Below are positions 9,277-18,699 of a DNA stretch of 37,507 nucleotides, piece after piece; positions within the stretch are counted from its first letter, which is position 1, and the number at the start of each line of letters is the position of its first letter. A program made the position numbers and the translations under genes. The stretch spans positions 68,292 to 105,798 of the forward strand of contig CAMPET010000236.1 in NCBI GenBank assembly GCA_946803715.1. The letters run 5' to 3'. The notes beneath the pieces were generated by a model that was not told where the DNA came from, did not search any database, and saw only the letters and a program-made list of their open reading frames with translations. The DNA is from Beroe ovata (lineage: Eukaryota > Ctenophora > Nuda > Beroida > Beroidae).

Positions 9277-12198
9277 TCACAATTCCAATTGGAAGACATA
9301 ACAATAGTTATCCCTACAGCCAAGAACAACGTAAGTGCTACCATTAATTCTACACAACTTTGGAGAAGAAAATATCTGTCCTGGCAGGGTTGTCTGAGCT
9401 CTGCATGATCCATCCTCGCATTTGATGACCCTCAGAGTACCGTCTATGGTGGCAATGAAAATGTGTCTATCGTCAATAACAACAGGAGTGGAAGATGATC
9501 CGGACTTGAGGCAGCTGCTCAAGATGGAGCTGGGTGATTGGTTTGAAAAGGAAGACTGAAGCAAGTGTACGTCTTTGCTATGGGAGACAACAATCAAGTT
9601 TCTGTTTGTGGCCAATGCAAGATCGGCATAAACGAGACTCTCGGTATTAGACTGCATTGAGATAGAGAAATCAGTCAGCAATATTTCCAAAACCAATCCT
9701 GATACCAGTGCTACGTAACAGTATTTCTCATCATTCGAGCAAGTCGGTGAACTGAAGATTGGACTATCAAATTGCCTGGACAGAATGATATCAAGATGGG
9801 CTTGATTGAACAAGACAATTCGACCTGAAAGAGAGCATGCAATAACTGAATCTGTTAGTATCAGTGGAGAAGCTATTATCGGCTTGCTGCAAACATTAAC
9901 AGATCTATGTGTAACTTTCTTATTGGTGCAATTTGTCGTTATCTGGTACAATCTTCCATCGTGGGATCCACAAAATACGTCACCAACTGAGTTAGCGGTA
10001 GGAGAGCACTTGACTTGATCACCAGTTTTAATAGTATGCAAGCAATCGCCTGTTTCTGAATCAATCACATAAATTATTGTATCATAGCAACCAACAAAAA
10101 TGGACCCATGGCTAAAGCATGGGGATGATTCTATCCTATCAGGTAACCTAATCTTCCATAGTTGTGTAGACTCTGGCACTGTACCACAGTACAGGACTCC
10201 AGCATGTGATCCAATACAGTAGCAGAATTGTCCATTCCCAAGTTGGAATATAGTTGCAGAAGAGTCGACACACAACATCATATTCACTTTAGAACTTAGA
10301 GACAAGCCGGTGGTGATAGGATCTCCAATTTCTTCAGTTGGTGCACAAAATCTCGTGATTGATTCCCACAGTTTGCAGATTGGTGTGTGGATCAAAATGT
10401 GGAATAATACGTTTGGTTCAGTATGCTTAATCATAGCAGGCATCGTATCAAACAGAAAGTTTGTGAGTTGAAGAATATCCAGTGAATCAAATCCCATGTT
10501 GAGAAATATTTGGTCTGCGATACCAGACTCATCGATTCCACGAACTTGCAAGAAGTCTCCAACGCAATTCATCAGATTACTTTCATTGAATTCTACAGTC
10601 ATGATATGAGATAACAAAGGACTTTCATCAAACTTATGGTGTTTTGTCAAAGTTGGTTCATCTGAACAAAGAATTATATGGTCGAATTTGTAGTGAGGGG
10701 GAAGAATGTTTCTCAAATCCTTCCGGATCTGCACTACAGATAAATCCATGCTCGTGAAGATGAATAAGATTAATCTACGATCTTTCTCGAACTTAAGGTG
10801 AGATTCAGTTCCGAAGTGCTTTCTGATAGCATTCTTAACAGTTTGCCGACAAACTATTTTACCGTTTATTTTTATCTGATCAACGCCAAATCTACCGTGT
10901 ATGTATAGTTTATCGTTCTCAAGAGACACCAAGTCACCAGTGGGATACCATTCAGTACTTCTTCTTCCGTTGATGTAGCACCTCCTATTTCCACCAAGGT
11001 AGAGCTGGTTTTCTTTGATACAAAACTCAGTGCCAGGAATCGGTAACCCCAGTGGAATGCCACTCACCTTGCAATCATAATGGTCACCACTTTTAAACTC
11101 ATGAATGAAACTCCAACAAGATTGCTCAGTAATTCCGTACATATTGAAAATCCGGAGATTATTATCAGTTTTGAATGGCCATGTCTCAAGAAGTTCCATG
11201 GGAAACATCTCTCCTCCGAGTCCCAATATTCTGACACTACTTTGAAATAACACTTTATTTCTCAAGGACTTTGGGATCAAGTTCAGTAGTGATGGAGTGC
11301 ACATCACAACAGTTACTTCAGACATCTGTTCGCTCAACTCTATGGGGTTCAAAATATTCGAGTTTCTACCAAGAATATCAAATGAAGCACCAGCCCCTAT
11401 GGTCATGAACAGTTCAACAATGGATGGGTCAAATGTCAATGGAGCACAGAAAAGTACTTTATCAGTTGATGTGATGCCCATGACATTGATAAAGTGAGTG
11501 ATGTTTGGCAATATTGATGAATTTGGAACTGACACAGTTTTTGGGACACCTGTTGTTCCAGATGTAGTAAGTGTATACACTACATCATCAGGTATCTGAT
11601 CATGAGATTCATAGCTTACACAATGCCTGCAGTGTTTAAGTAGGTTGAACTGAAAGCTTATGGGCTGATGATAGTTTAGTGAATCTTTATTCAAACTTGA
11701 GAGAACCTCTGCTATTGAGTCATCCAACAAACAAAAGTGAACATTGCTGGTTTTGAATGATTCCAGAAGGCCTATCCAAAATGAGCAATGCTGGCAATGT
11801 TTCATTTGCTCTTCAATACAAATTGAACAGAACTTATGCTGAGTTGTAATCGTAGACTCCTTTTTTCCATAGTTGAACTCTTCCTTCTTAATGTGAAGTT
11901 GTATCATTTCACATTTTGTAAGGACTTGTTCTTCAAGATCTGATTTCTCAAAACACATAGGATGATAAACACAGTCTTCTCCAATGATGTGAAGTATATC
12001 AAGTATAGTAGAAAATGTAACTGGACTTGTATACATCAGAGCACATACTCTCTTCTTGGGTAAGTTCATCCTTTTTCTCAAAAGTGATGCAACATCTCCA
12101 TATGTCATGTGTCCAAACATAATCTGCTGTGAATATACTTTCAGGGCTTTATCAATTAACCTAAAGGTCAACTCATTACCAAATGAAGATATGAGCAT
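9277..12198 (-). CDS. AASDH: AASDH (ACSF4-U26 / beta-alanine-activating enzyme), intronless
   Basis: 973 aa in one exon. An acyl-adenylate-forming domain (about 1-530) shows core A3 TLTTSGTTGVPK (near 213), A5 NMYGITEQS (near 350), A7 YPTGDLV (near 416), A8 GRFGVDQIKINGK, and the A10 lysine in HHKFDE (near 519), where the usual Gly before Lys is His. A carrier domain follows, with the phosphopantetheine serine in NMGFDSLD (near 569). From about 640 a PQQ-type beta-propeller has repeats such as SSPCFSHGSIFVGCYD and ends GCRDNYCYVFQLEL, matching the family's GCRDNYVYCLDL end. This three-part layout is specific to animal AASDH, which activates a small amino acid, probably beta-alanine, onto its own carrier arm. 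An unusual Cys cluster sits near 119-134. The start is the first ATG; an in-frame stop lies upstream. Confidence 0.93.
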   Translation of the reverse strand: MLISSFGNELTFRLIDKALKVYSQQIMFGHMTYGDVASLLRKRMNLPKKRVCALMYTSPVTFSTILDILHIIGEDCVYHPMCFEKSDLEEQVLTKCEMIQLHIKKEEFNYGKKESTITTQHKFCSICIEEQMKHCQHCSFWIGLLESFKTSNVHFCLLDDSIAEVLSSLNKDSLNYHQPISFQFNLLKHCRHCVSYESHDQIPDDVVYTLTTSGTTGVPKTVSVPNSSILPNITHFINVMGITSTDKVLFCAPLTFDPSIVELFMTIGAGASFDILGRNSNILNPIELSEQMSEVTVVMCTPSLLNLIPKSLRNKVLFQSSVRILGLGGEMFPMELLETWPFKTDNNLRIFNMYGITEQSCWSFIHEFKSGDHYDCKVSGIPLGLPIPGTEFCIKENQLYLGGNRRCYINGRRSTEWYPTGDLVSLENDKLYIHGRFGVDQIKINGKIVCRQTVKNAIRKHFGTESHLKFEKDRRLILFIFTSMDLSVVQIRKDLRNILPPHYKFDHIILCSDEPTLTKHHKFDESPLLSHIMTVEFNESNLMNCVGDFLQVRGIDESGIADQIFLNMGFDSLDILQLTNFLFDTMPAMIKHTEPNVLFHILIHTPICKLWESITRFCAPTEEIGDPITTGLSLSSKVNMMLCVDSSATIFQLGNGQFCYCIGSHAGVLYCGTVPESTQLWKIRLPDRIESSPCFSHGSIFVGCYDTIIYVIDSETGDCLHTIKTGDQVKCSPTANSVGDVFCGSHDGRLYQITTNCTNKKVTHRSVNVCSKPIIASPLILTDSVIACSLSGRIVLFNQAHLDIILSRQFDSPIFSSPTCSNDEKYCYVALVSGLVLEILLTDFSISMQSNTESLVYADLALATNRNLIVVSHSKDVHLLQSSFSNQSPSSILSSCLKSGSSSTPVVIDDRHIFIATIDGTLRVIKCEDGSCRAQTTLPGQIFSSPKLCRINGSTYVVLGCRDNYCYVFQLEL

Positions 12199-12233
12199 TG
12201 AATAAGTCTGAGAAAATAAACTCTAAGGGAAAC

Positions 12234-12478
12234 TCACTGTTTTATTGATGTCAAAGCATTGTTGTAAAACTTCTCAAGCTTGTCGCTGTCTATATTTTCC
12301 TGAAAATAGGAGAACCACAGGAATTTTCATGTCAATGTGATTTAGAATAATTATGAAGTGTCACTAGACCAGATAGAACTATATATAACTAGTTGATCAA
12401 GACTAACAGTACCTCAGGTGTGGACAACTGTCTATCAGCTTCTTCCATTATGAATTCTTTTAAGTGCTTGGAACCCAT
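12234..12478 (-). CDS. Possible two-exon micro-gene, 43 aa, unknown
   Basis: Exon 12478-12413 (22 codons, MGSKHLKEFIMEEADRQL...) ends at donor CCTGAG|GTACTG. Acceptor TTTTCAG before 12299 opens exon 12299-12234 (ENIDSDKLEKFYNNALTSI...) in the same phase, and it stops at TGA. Both exons are hydrophilic and helix-prone. The splice sites are good and the phase agrees. The family was not recognised. The second exon overlaps another donor (CA|GTGAGT at 12237), but the nearest acceptor would leave a 30 bp intron, too short to trust. Alternatives are the 3' exons of a longer gene upstream or 5' exons of AASDH. Confidence 0.4.
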
Positions 12479-12893
12479 TCTTTCACAGCTTTGAAAATGG
12501 TGGAAAGTTCAAGTTAAATATTATAGAATGAGTTATAACTATGCAGAGCTGAACCTGGCTGTCTCTTATATGATCACAAGGAACCTAACTAAAATGCAAT
12601 CTTTATGGATTTCAATGACATATGGATGAGTTAATATATCATTAACTCCAATTGAATTGTGCACACTTCACTGTCTATATTTCATGTCCCAATCAATAAG
12701 ATAAGATGATATCTACATATGTCAGTGAATCTATTGAATATGTGATAGCTTGATAATCCTATAACATATAAGAGAAGGCAGATGCATTGTTCAAATGTTC
12801 CATCATAAATAAATACATAAAGTACAAAAGTAACCAATGCAACATAAAAATTAGGCAGCTGCAGCTGGGTATTAGAAGAAGCATCAAGAGAAG
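12479..12893. other. Intergenic, no gene seen
   Basis: AT-rich spacer. No exon, RNA or repeat was recognised before the MITE at 12902. Confidence 0.5.
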
Positions 12894-12901
12894 CACTATT
12901 G

Positions 12902-13013
12902 TTGTAGGATTTTACCCTACCGTCGCGGTGCGCCCGATTTTCAATCCGCCCCGACGGGATAAAATCCCGCCAGCACGGGTAGGGTGGATTGGTGGATTGG
13001 TGGAATTCTACAA
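12902..13013 (+). mobile_element. hAT-like MITE, copy 1
   Basis: 112 bp non-coding element. It begins TTGTAGGATTTTACCCTACC and ends ...CTACAA. The ends are inverted repeats (GGTAGGGT and ATTCTACAA on the right). It is flanked by 8-bp direct repeats CACTATTG (12894-12901) and CATTATTG (13014-13021) that differ at one base. The core GATTTTCAATCCGCC and ATAAAATCCCGCCAGCA is shared with copy 2 at 34998. The 8-bp target duplication points to the hAT superfamily. A small internal GGATTGGT duplication distinguishes this copy. Confidence 0.8.
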
Positions 13014-13020
13014 CATTATT

Positions 13021-13265
13021 GTCGATCGATGATAGAGCCTTTAATCGAGAATTTTGTTCCGTGCGCGCGGCGCAATTTTATTTGCAGCCATGCATCAGCG
13101 ATTAAAAATCGCCCGACGCGCGACAAAAACATCGCCATTGAAAGAGCATCGCTATTTAAAGCTATACACAGAGTTAGCATGATTAAAATAAATTCTGATT
13201 GTTATATGATCGCCAGATCGGCGATCGCACGTATGAATTGTGCGCGCGACGCGCGCAACGTTTAA
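13021..13265 (+). repeat. GC-rich dispersed repeat, diverged copy
   Basis: Starts GTCGATCGATGATAGAGCC and continues with ATCGAGAATTTTGTTC, CGCGCGGCGCAA and CATGCATCAGCG. It is a diverged relative of units at 34492 and 35165. It then runs into CGATCG-rich DNA with GCGCGCGACGCGCGC at about 13239-13255. It is CpG-rich in an AT-rich setting and directly abuts MITE copy 1. Confidence 0.7.
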
Positions 13266-13888
13266 ATAAAAACAAAACTTTTTTGAGATTTTGCAAAATT
13301 ATAAAAATAATTCACTACAATATAGTAAATTATTCAAGCTTACTGTCGCGATTTCTTTAACCATTGATAGATTTCGTTTTTGCACTTATTATAAGAATGA
13401 TTCAAAAATGGTTCAAAAAAGATGGTTCTTAATATCCTACTTCAGATGATTTAATGTAGACAGTATGACAAAGTCACTTGAATCAAACTGACACACTTTA
13501 CACCATTAATCTTCTGACAGTTTCAAGACATTGGTCTCTTTTTCAAGATAACTGTGGCCCTAGCTTCTAGTGTAGACTTTGCTTCTTTTCCATGATCATG
13601 TGAATTTGTGGTAAAAAGTGTGTGGGTTTGATTCAGTTGACTTTATCTCACTGTCTGCTATGTTCAATCATCAGCGTAAATCTGTAATGAATATTCAATG
13701 TTTAATATTTTCCCTCATGCTTGTTTAGAATTGTTTACAATTATTAGGACATCAGCTGTTCTTGAAAAGGACACTGTAATTCGACATTAGTTGAGAATTT
13801 CTAAATAGCCGAGTGCCCTCTTGGTAAGATGAATTATCATCAACATTCGGTATATTCTTCAAACTCAAATGATTTATGTGATAGGATC
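13266..13888. other. HSDL2 upstream region
   Basis: AT-rich non-coding DNA. An upstream in-frame ATG exists at 13829, but the residues it would add (His, Ser, Asn-rich) do not fit the family, so 13889 is preferred as the start. Confidence 0.5.
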
Positions 13889-15727
13889 ATGATTAACTCT
13901 GGTATCCTCGCTGGGCGGACAATATTCATCTCTGGTGCATCTAGAGGCATTGGAGAAGCTATTGCACTCAAATGTGCCAAAGATGGAGCAAATGTTGTTG
14001 TCGCTGCTAAGACTGCAGAGCCTCACCCCAAGCTTCCGGGTACAGTGTATACTGTGGCTGAAAAAATAGAGAAGGCAGGTGGAAAAGCATTGGCATGTAT
14101 TGTGGATATCAGGTAATCTAGTCAATACTTACCAGTCATATTATTGAGGGATCAAGTTATTGAGTCCTCTCATCTACTATTTGTATTTCAGGGATGAACA
14201 TGCTGTGAAGAAGGCAGTTGATGATGCAGTTACACAATTTGGTGGTATAGATATCTGTATCAATAATGCTAGTGCAATATCATTAACAGGAACAGCCAAT
14301 ACCCCTATGAAAAAGTACACTTAACTGTATATTTGTATTGAGAGTTATCAAATATATGACCAATGAGTGGACTGAAATTTCATCATGAAGATATGAAATC
14401 TTTTCAGATTTGACTTGATGATGGGAATCAATGCCCGTGGCACTTTTTGCGTAACTCAGGCATGTTTACCTCACCTCCTGAAAAGTTCTCATGCACATGT
14501 CTTGAATAACTCGCCACCTCTGAATATGTCTCCTGTATGGTTTCGTAATCATGCCGCATACACAATGGCAAAGTATGGAATGAGTATGTGTGCTCTTGGC
14601 ATGGCTGAGGAGTTCAGAGACCAGAAAATTGGTAAGTTGCATTCTGATATAAGGTACTCAGTTTATGTTGCTTCTATGTATGGTCTGATATTTTTCAAAC
14701 AGAGATGAGAAATGGCAACATTCAGTTTGTTTCTTGCATCTGTTGTATATGGCAATTCACAACTTATACCTAGTTAGTAGTTACCTAGTTAGTAGTTAGT
14801 AGTTACCTAGTTAGTAGTTACCTAGTTAGTAGTTACCTAGTAGTTAGTAGTTACCTAGTTAGTAGTTATACCTAGTTAGTAGTTAATCAATTTGTTTTAC
14901 TTGCAGGTGTGAATACTATTTGGCCTGCAACATCTATTGCAACTGCCGCTATTGACCTTATTGGGGGAGATTCGTTGATGAAAGCATCACGAACACCTCA
15001 AATAATGGCAGATGCTGCTTATGCAATTCTGTGCAAAGATCCCAGTCAATTTACTGGCAACTTTTGTGTGGATGAAGAAGTTTTGAGAGCAGAAGGTGTT
15101 AGCGACTTTGATAAGTATCACAATTGTCCAGGACACCCACTAGCCCCAGATTTCTTCTTGGGTGACGACTATCCGACAATGGAAGCTCCGGCCTCGGAGG
15201 TTTTGTGAATGTCATTTTCTGTTGATGATGATCATAAAACCATCATAAAACGTGCCGTAAGTCATCCAACCGTTTTTCAGGTTCCCCCAGGGGCATCTAG
15301 CATCGATAAAACAATGGACAAATTCCGTTCCCTGCTCACACCAGAGGTCATGCACAAAACACCAATTGTGTTTGCAGTTGATTTCGGGGAATCGGGGACC
15401 TGGACTTTTGATATGAAAAACAAAGGTTTATTAACAGGAATCGCTATGTTTTCTCCAAGTTTTGATACACTCACGTGCTACTATTTCGATCCCATCCATG
15501 ACCAAAACTGCTTCCTTACTTAACAATTCCCAGGTACAATCTCGAACAATGATGATACATCGGCTGATGTCACGTTCGTTATGAATGAAGACCTATTCCT
15601 GAAGATAGTTAAGGGTGAAGTGCAATCTACGGCGGCCTTCATGTCAGGACAAATGAAGATTAAGGGTAATCTCATGGAGGCAATGAAACTGGAAGGACTC
15701 TTCAAGAAGATGAGAGAACGTTTGTAG
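13889..15727 (+). CDS. HSDL2: HSDL2, SDR dehydrogenase with C-terminal SCP2 domain, 6 exons
   Basis: Exons 13889-14112, 14192-14314, 14408-14631, 14907-15199, 15281-15425, 15534-15727; joined length 1203 nt, 400 aa (human 418). The SDR part has the NAD(P) motif SGASRGIG (about residue 16), AAKTAEPHPKLPGT, NNAS, SPPLN, and catalytic YTMAK. The SCP2-like sterol/lipid-carrier part covers about the last 110 residues (GTWTFDMKNKG, AAFMSGQMKIKGNLMEAMK). HSDL2 acts in peroxisomes and mitochondria on fatty-acyl substrates that are still poorly defined. The C-terminus ERL is off the PTS1 consensus (human ARL). The exon 4 and exon 5 donors are GTTTTG and GTTTAT, weak but phase-consistent. Reading through intron 4 stops after three codons (VL, stop), leaving an SDR-only protein. 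Confidence 0.93.
14766..14885. repeat. ACCTAGTTAGTAGTT minisatellite in HSDL2 intron 3
   Basis: About seven imperfect copies of a 15-16 bp unit built from TAGTTAGTAGTTACC, ending just before the branch/acceptor region of exon 4. Confidence 0.95.
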
Positions 15728-16430
15728 GAGATCCAATGACAAGTTTTCAATGTATAGGTACAGGACACAAGTAATATTTTGCCACCAGAACGCTGATGCA
15801 TCAATGTTCATTGTTCATTCAGCTACTCGTTTTCTCTTTGTTGTTCGAGTGATAGGTATTCTGTTGTAAGAGTTAATTGTTGGTGATGAAATATGGCACA
15901 TAGAATCTCATTCTAATCCCGTGTCCCATTGTCCAATGATAAACCATTATAATAAGTTACAATTGTAGTGCACATTACACACTGTTAACTTGGCTTTGTT
16001 ACACTTGTTCTGTGTGCGTAAAGATTGCCGGAAAAGTTTCCAAATAAATGTTTTATTGTTGTTTGTGCGCATTATGATATTCCCGATATTCCTCATAAAA
16101 ACTCGCCGTATTTTAATTGGTTCACAGGCCACTGGCCACTGTGCACTGCTTCAGTTAGCAGATTAGGGGATATTTCAATTCCCCAGAAGGTATTCTTATC
16201 CCACCAGAATTAGGTATGACAAATCCCTGTAAGCTCTGTGACGTAAATGGGTTGATACGAAATATTTCTTGGTGTCAAGTTTCAAGCCACCGGAAGTATA
16301 AATGATTCCAGATTTCTCTCCCACAACTATAAAAAAAGTGTTTGTGTTTTTTTTGTTTTTTTATAGTGTTTGTGTCTCCGCACACTGTTTGCTTCCAAAT
16401 CTTGTACTCCTTCAATTAGGTTGATCTCAC
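15728..16430. other. HSDL2 3' flank and upstream region of the four-TM gene
   Basis: Contains an AATAAA at about 16044 that could serve HSDL2. No exon was recognised. The last 110 bp hold a TATA-like element and inverted repeat described separately. Confidence 0.5.
16327..16366 (+). promoter_or_regulatory. TATA-like inverted repeat upstream of the four-TM gene
   Basis: CTATAAAAAAA (16327-16337) and its exact reverse complement TTTTTTTATAG (16356-16366) flank a G/T-rich loop, 65-104 bp before the ATG at 16431. The TATAAA could be a TATA box. GTGTTTGTGT is repeated directly after each arm. Confidence 0.35.
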
Positions 16431-17195
16431 ATGACCACGGGAAATGAAATAGAAGCTGAAGATGAGGAAGATGAAAAGATAGAACCTGGCAGTCCTAAAG
16501 ACGAGGAACCATCACAAGATGATCCACGTGACCCAGCTTCTGAAGAGGTTGATGACGAAAGCATGTCACCGCGCAGTCTGGCTGTCCTCGACAACTGTTT
16601 AGATTCTGTGAAAATGGGACGCAAAGCTCTGGCAGACGTGGTTGCCATAGTAATACTAGCTATCTCAACATGCTCTACAATCATATCTCTGTACTACTAC
16701 TCCGCGTCAACTCCAACCATATCAGGGTCGTATGCCAACTCTCTGAAGGAATTGCTGTGCATGGTCATGGCTGTATTCCTGGTGCTGTCCAGGTTCCTCA
16801 GACCCCTCTTCTCCTCTCACCTCCTGGTCCGGCTAACACAGGACAGGGGGAGCGTTACCATGGTGATATCTGTGGTGGGAGCTGTATGTAACTTTGTGGT
16901 GTTGTTACGGTGGTATGTTCAGGAGGGCGGTGTCCACGCATGGTACAACAACTCCACTGCCACCACTGAGCAGTATCGGTTACTGTGGCAGGTGAAATCC
17001 ATCATGTGCCTCGTCCTGGCTTGCTTCGTACTCTGGTTTGTGGAGTTTTCACTGATGCTCCTCACTAAGATGGGACCGAGGTACAAGGATTTGAATCCCG
17101 ATGTCACGGCCAGTATGGGAGCAAGCGGCGGGCAGGTTGTTGTGGAGCCTAGTGGGACTACAAATGCTCTAAAGCAGCATTCCACCGGGGTGTAG
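16431..17195 (+). CDS. Four-TM membrane protein, unknown family
   Basis: 254 aa, single exon. Residues 1-50 are strongly acidic and Pro/Ser-rich (EDEEDEKIEPGSPKDEE), so probably a disordered cytosolic tail. Hydrophobic segments lie at about 66-90 (ALADVVAIVILAISTCSTII), 105-124, 141-163 (TMVISVVGAVCNFVVLL) and 189-213 (SIMCLVLACFVLWFVEFSL), giving four spans with both tails on the same side. A short loop between spans 3 and 4 has NNST, a potential N-glycosylation site. The tail is Gly/Ser/Thr-rich. Strong codon coherence and the TM pattern argue that it is real. I do not recognise the family. Confidence 0.75.
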   Translation: MTTGNEIEAEDEEDEKIEPGSPKDEEPSQDDPRDPASEEVDDESMSPRSLAVLDNCLDSVKMGRKALADVVAIVILAISTCSTIISLYYYSASTPTISGSYANSLKELLCMVMAVFLVLSRFLRPLFSSHLLVRLTQDRGSVTMVISVVGAVCNFVVLLRWYVQEGGVHAWYNNSTATTEQYRLLWQVKSIMCLVLACFVLWFVEFSLMLLTKMGPRYKDLNPDVTASMGASGGQVVVEPSGTTNALKQHSTGV

Positions 17196-17796
17196 CAGAT
17201 TGTAGACATTCGCATTGTCAGTTTTCATTAGAAAATGTTTTACCTACTAATGGTAGTGCACATATGTAGACTATAGATCATAGAATATGATAATTCTTGA
17301 TGCATACCTATGATACATACCTATCAATTCGGTTAACCTGATACAAAATGGGTTATCACTTTCAGTTTCAGTTCAGATAAGATGATTTTTGCATGCATGC
17401 ATGAATGTTATGAAACTCTTAAGTAATTTTCTTCTTTTCTATGGGTTGCTATTTATATTCGCTGATTTAAATCAATCGTGATATTTTCGCAGCTATCAAT
17501 TTTTGTTAATTTGACTAACTTATGTAAATAACTCATGTATGAACGTGTGAATTATTTATCTAATCTATATCATATCCAATTGATATCATATTGCATGACA
17601 GCTTTTTCTATCAGACATCTTTCTTGATCAAGCGATTTACTTTCTACCAGTATGAAAGAATTCATAGAGATAGGTAGTGCAGTGATTGTTGTCATAAAGC
17701 TTGTCAATACCTTCGGTCTATGCAATTGGTTGAGATTCTCAACATAAGTCAATAGTGAGGAATATGTATCAACCAATTAACCCCTAACATCTAGCT
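17196..17796. other. Intergenic, no gene seen
   Basis: AT-rich DNA between the four-TM gene and NATD1. A TGCATGCATGCATG run lies near 17391-17404. No exon was recognised. Confidence 0.5.
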
Positions 17797-18084
17797 ATGT
17801 CAAACGAAGACACAGTCGCCCATGAAGAGAACAAGTTCACTCTGAAAGACCCAGATCAGTCACGGAACCCAGCATTTCTAGAATATTCCGTTCACAAGGA
17901 CATCCTAGACATGGTGCATACCTTTGTTCCCCCAGCCATGAGGGGGCGAGGCGTGGCTGGTGTTCTCGTTAAAACGGGACTCCAGTTTGCGGCCAGGAAA
18001 AACTTCAGGGTGAGACTGTCGTGTTGGTATGCTGAAGAGTTTGTTAAAAAGAACGGTTCTTTTGGGTCGAAAATAGTCAAGTAA
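17797..18084 (+). CDS. NATD1: NATD1-like GNAT-fold protein
   Basis: 95 aa, single exon from ATG 17797. It matches the short NATD1 (YjdJ-type, Gcn5-related) family, whose human member has 113 aa. NKFTLKD, FLEYSV, LDMVHTFVPPAMRGRGVAGV (human LQHTEVPDAYRGRGIAKHL) and SCWYAEEFVKKN (human TCWYIQKYVKEN) all align. RGRGVA is the acetyl-CoA pyrophosphate-binding loop. NATD1 substrates are not established. The N-terminus is shorter than in human. Confidence 0.92.
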   Translation: MSNEDTVAHEENKFTLKDPDQSRNPAFLEYSVHKDILDMVHTFVPPAMRGRGVAGVLVKTGLQFAARKNFRVRLSCWYAEEFVKKNGSFGSKIVK

Positions 18085-18699
18085 GGGGGTTTTCTCATGA
18101 TTTCAGAAATCTAATATGGGTAATGAAGTGTAATGAAGTGTAATGAAGTGTTTCAACTCATTCGTGATGTAATTGGTTAGTTCGCCCACCTGTTAATGAT
18201 GCAATGTCACATTGCAAAATCACTTGACTCAGATAGTCAAGTATCTTGATTTGCCAGAGGCACAAGATTTGACCCAAAAGTAATCAGACTCAGAAGAAAA
18301 TTTGACACATGAGAACTGTCTCAATTGACAATTGGCAACATTGCGACAAAGTTGGCGGCTTTCTAAATTCTATTCATGGCTATTAGCTCCCTCAACATTT
18401 GATACAGCAATTCTTTATTGTATACATAACACTATACATTGGTTGCGTTGCTCGTTACCAAGTTGCGAATATTTTGTAATGGTTGTTTAGTCTACAGGCT
18501 TTTGTTCTGTTTATCTTCAATTATAACTGTTGTTTTACAAGGTTCACCCGTTGCGCTATTGTATTTTTACCCCCCCCAACATATAACCTCTCCCTCTGTT
18601 ATTTTGAATATTGTATCATTTGAGTCATGTTATTCTGATAATTGATAATGAAACGTCTCCAATCTGCTTTTCATATTTTCAAATGAGAATTCTATCAGG
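18085..18699. other. Intergenic between NATD1 and acid phosphatase
   Basis: Contains three tandem TAATGAAGTG units (18121-18150) and a C8 run near 18573. No exon was recognised. A CTATCAG just before the acid phosphatase ATG looks like an acceptor, so a non-coding first exon may lie here. Confidence 0.5.

Noticed and set aside
13829-13888. Upstream ATG extending HSDL2 by 20 residues
   Set aside because: The family begins a few residues before LAGRTIFISGASRGIG; the extra residues look like 5' UTR. It remains possible.
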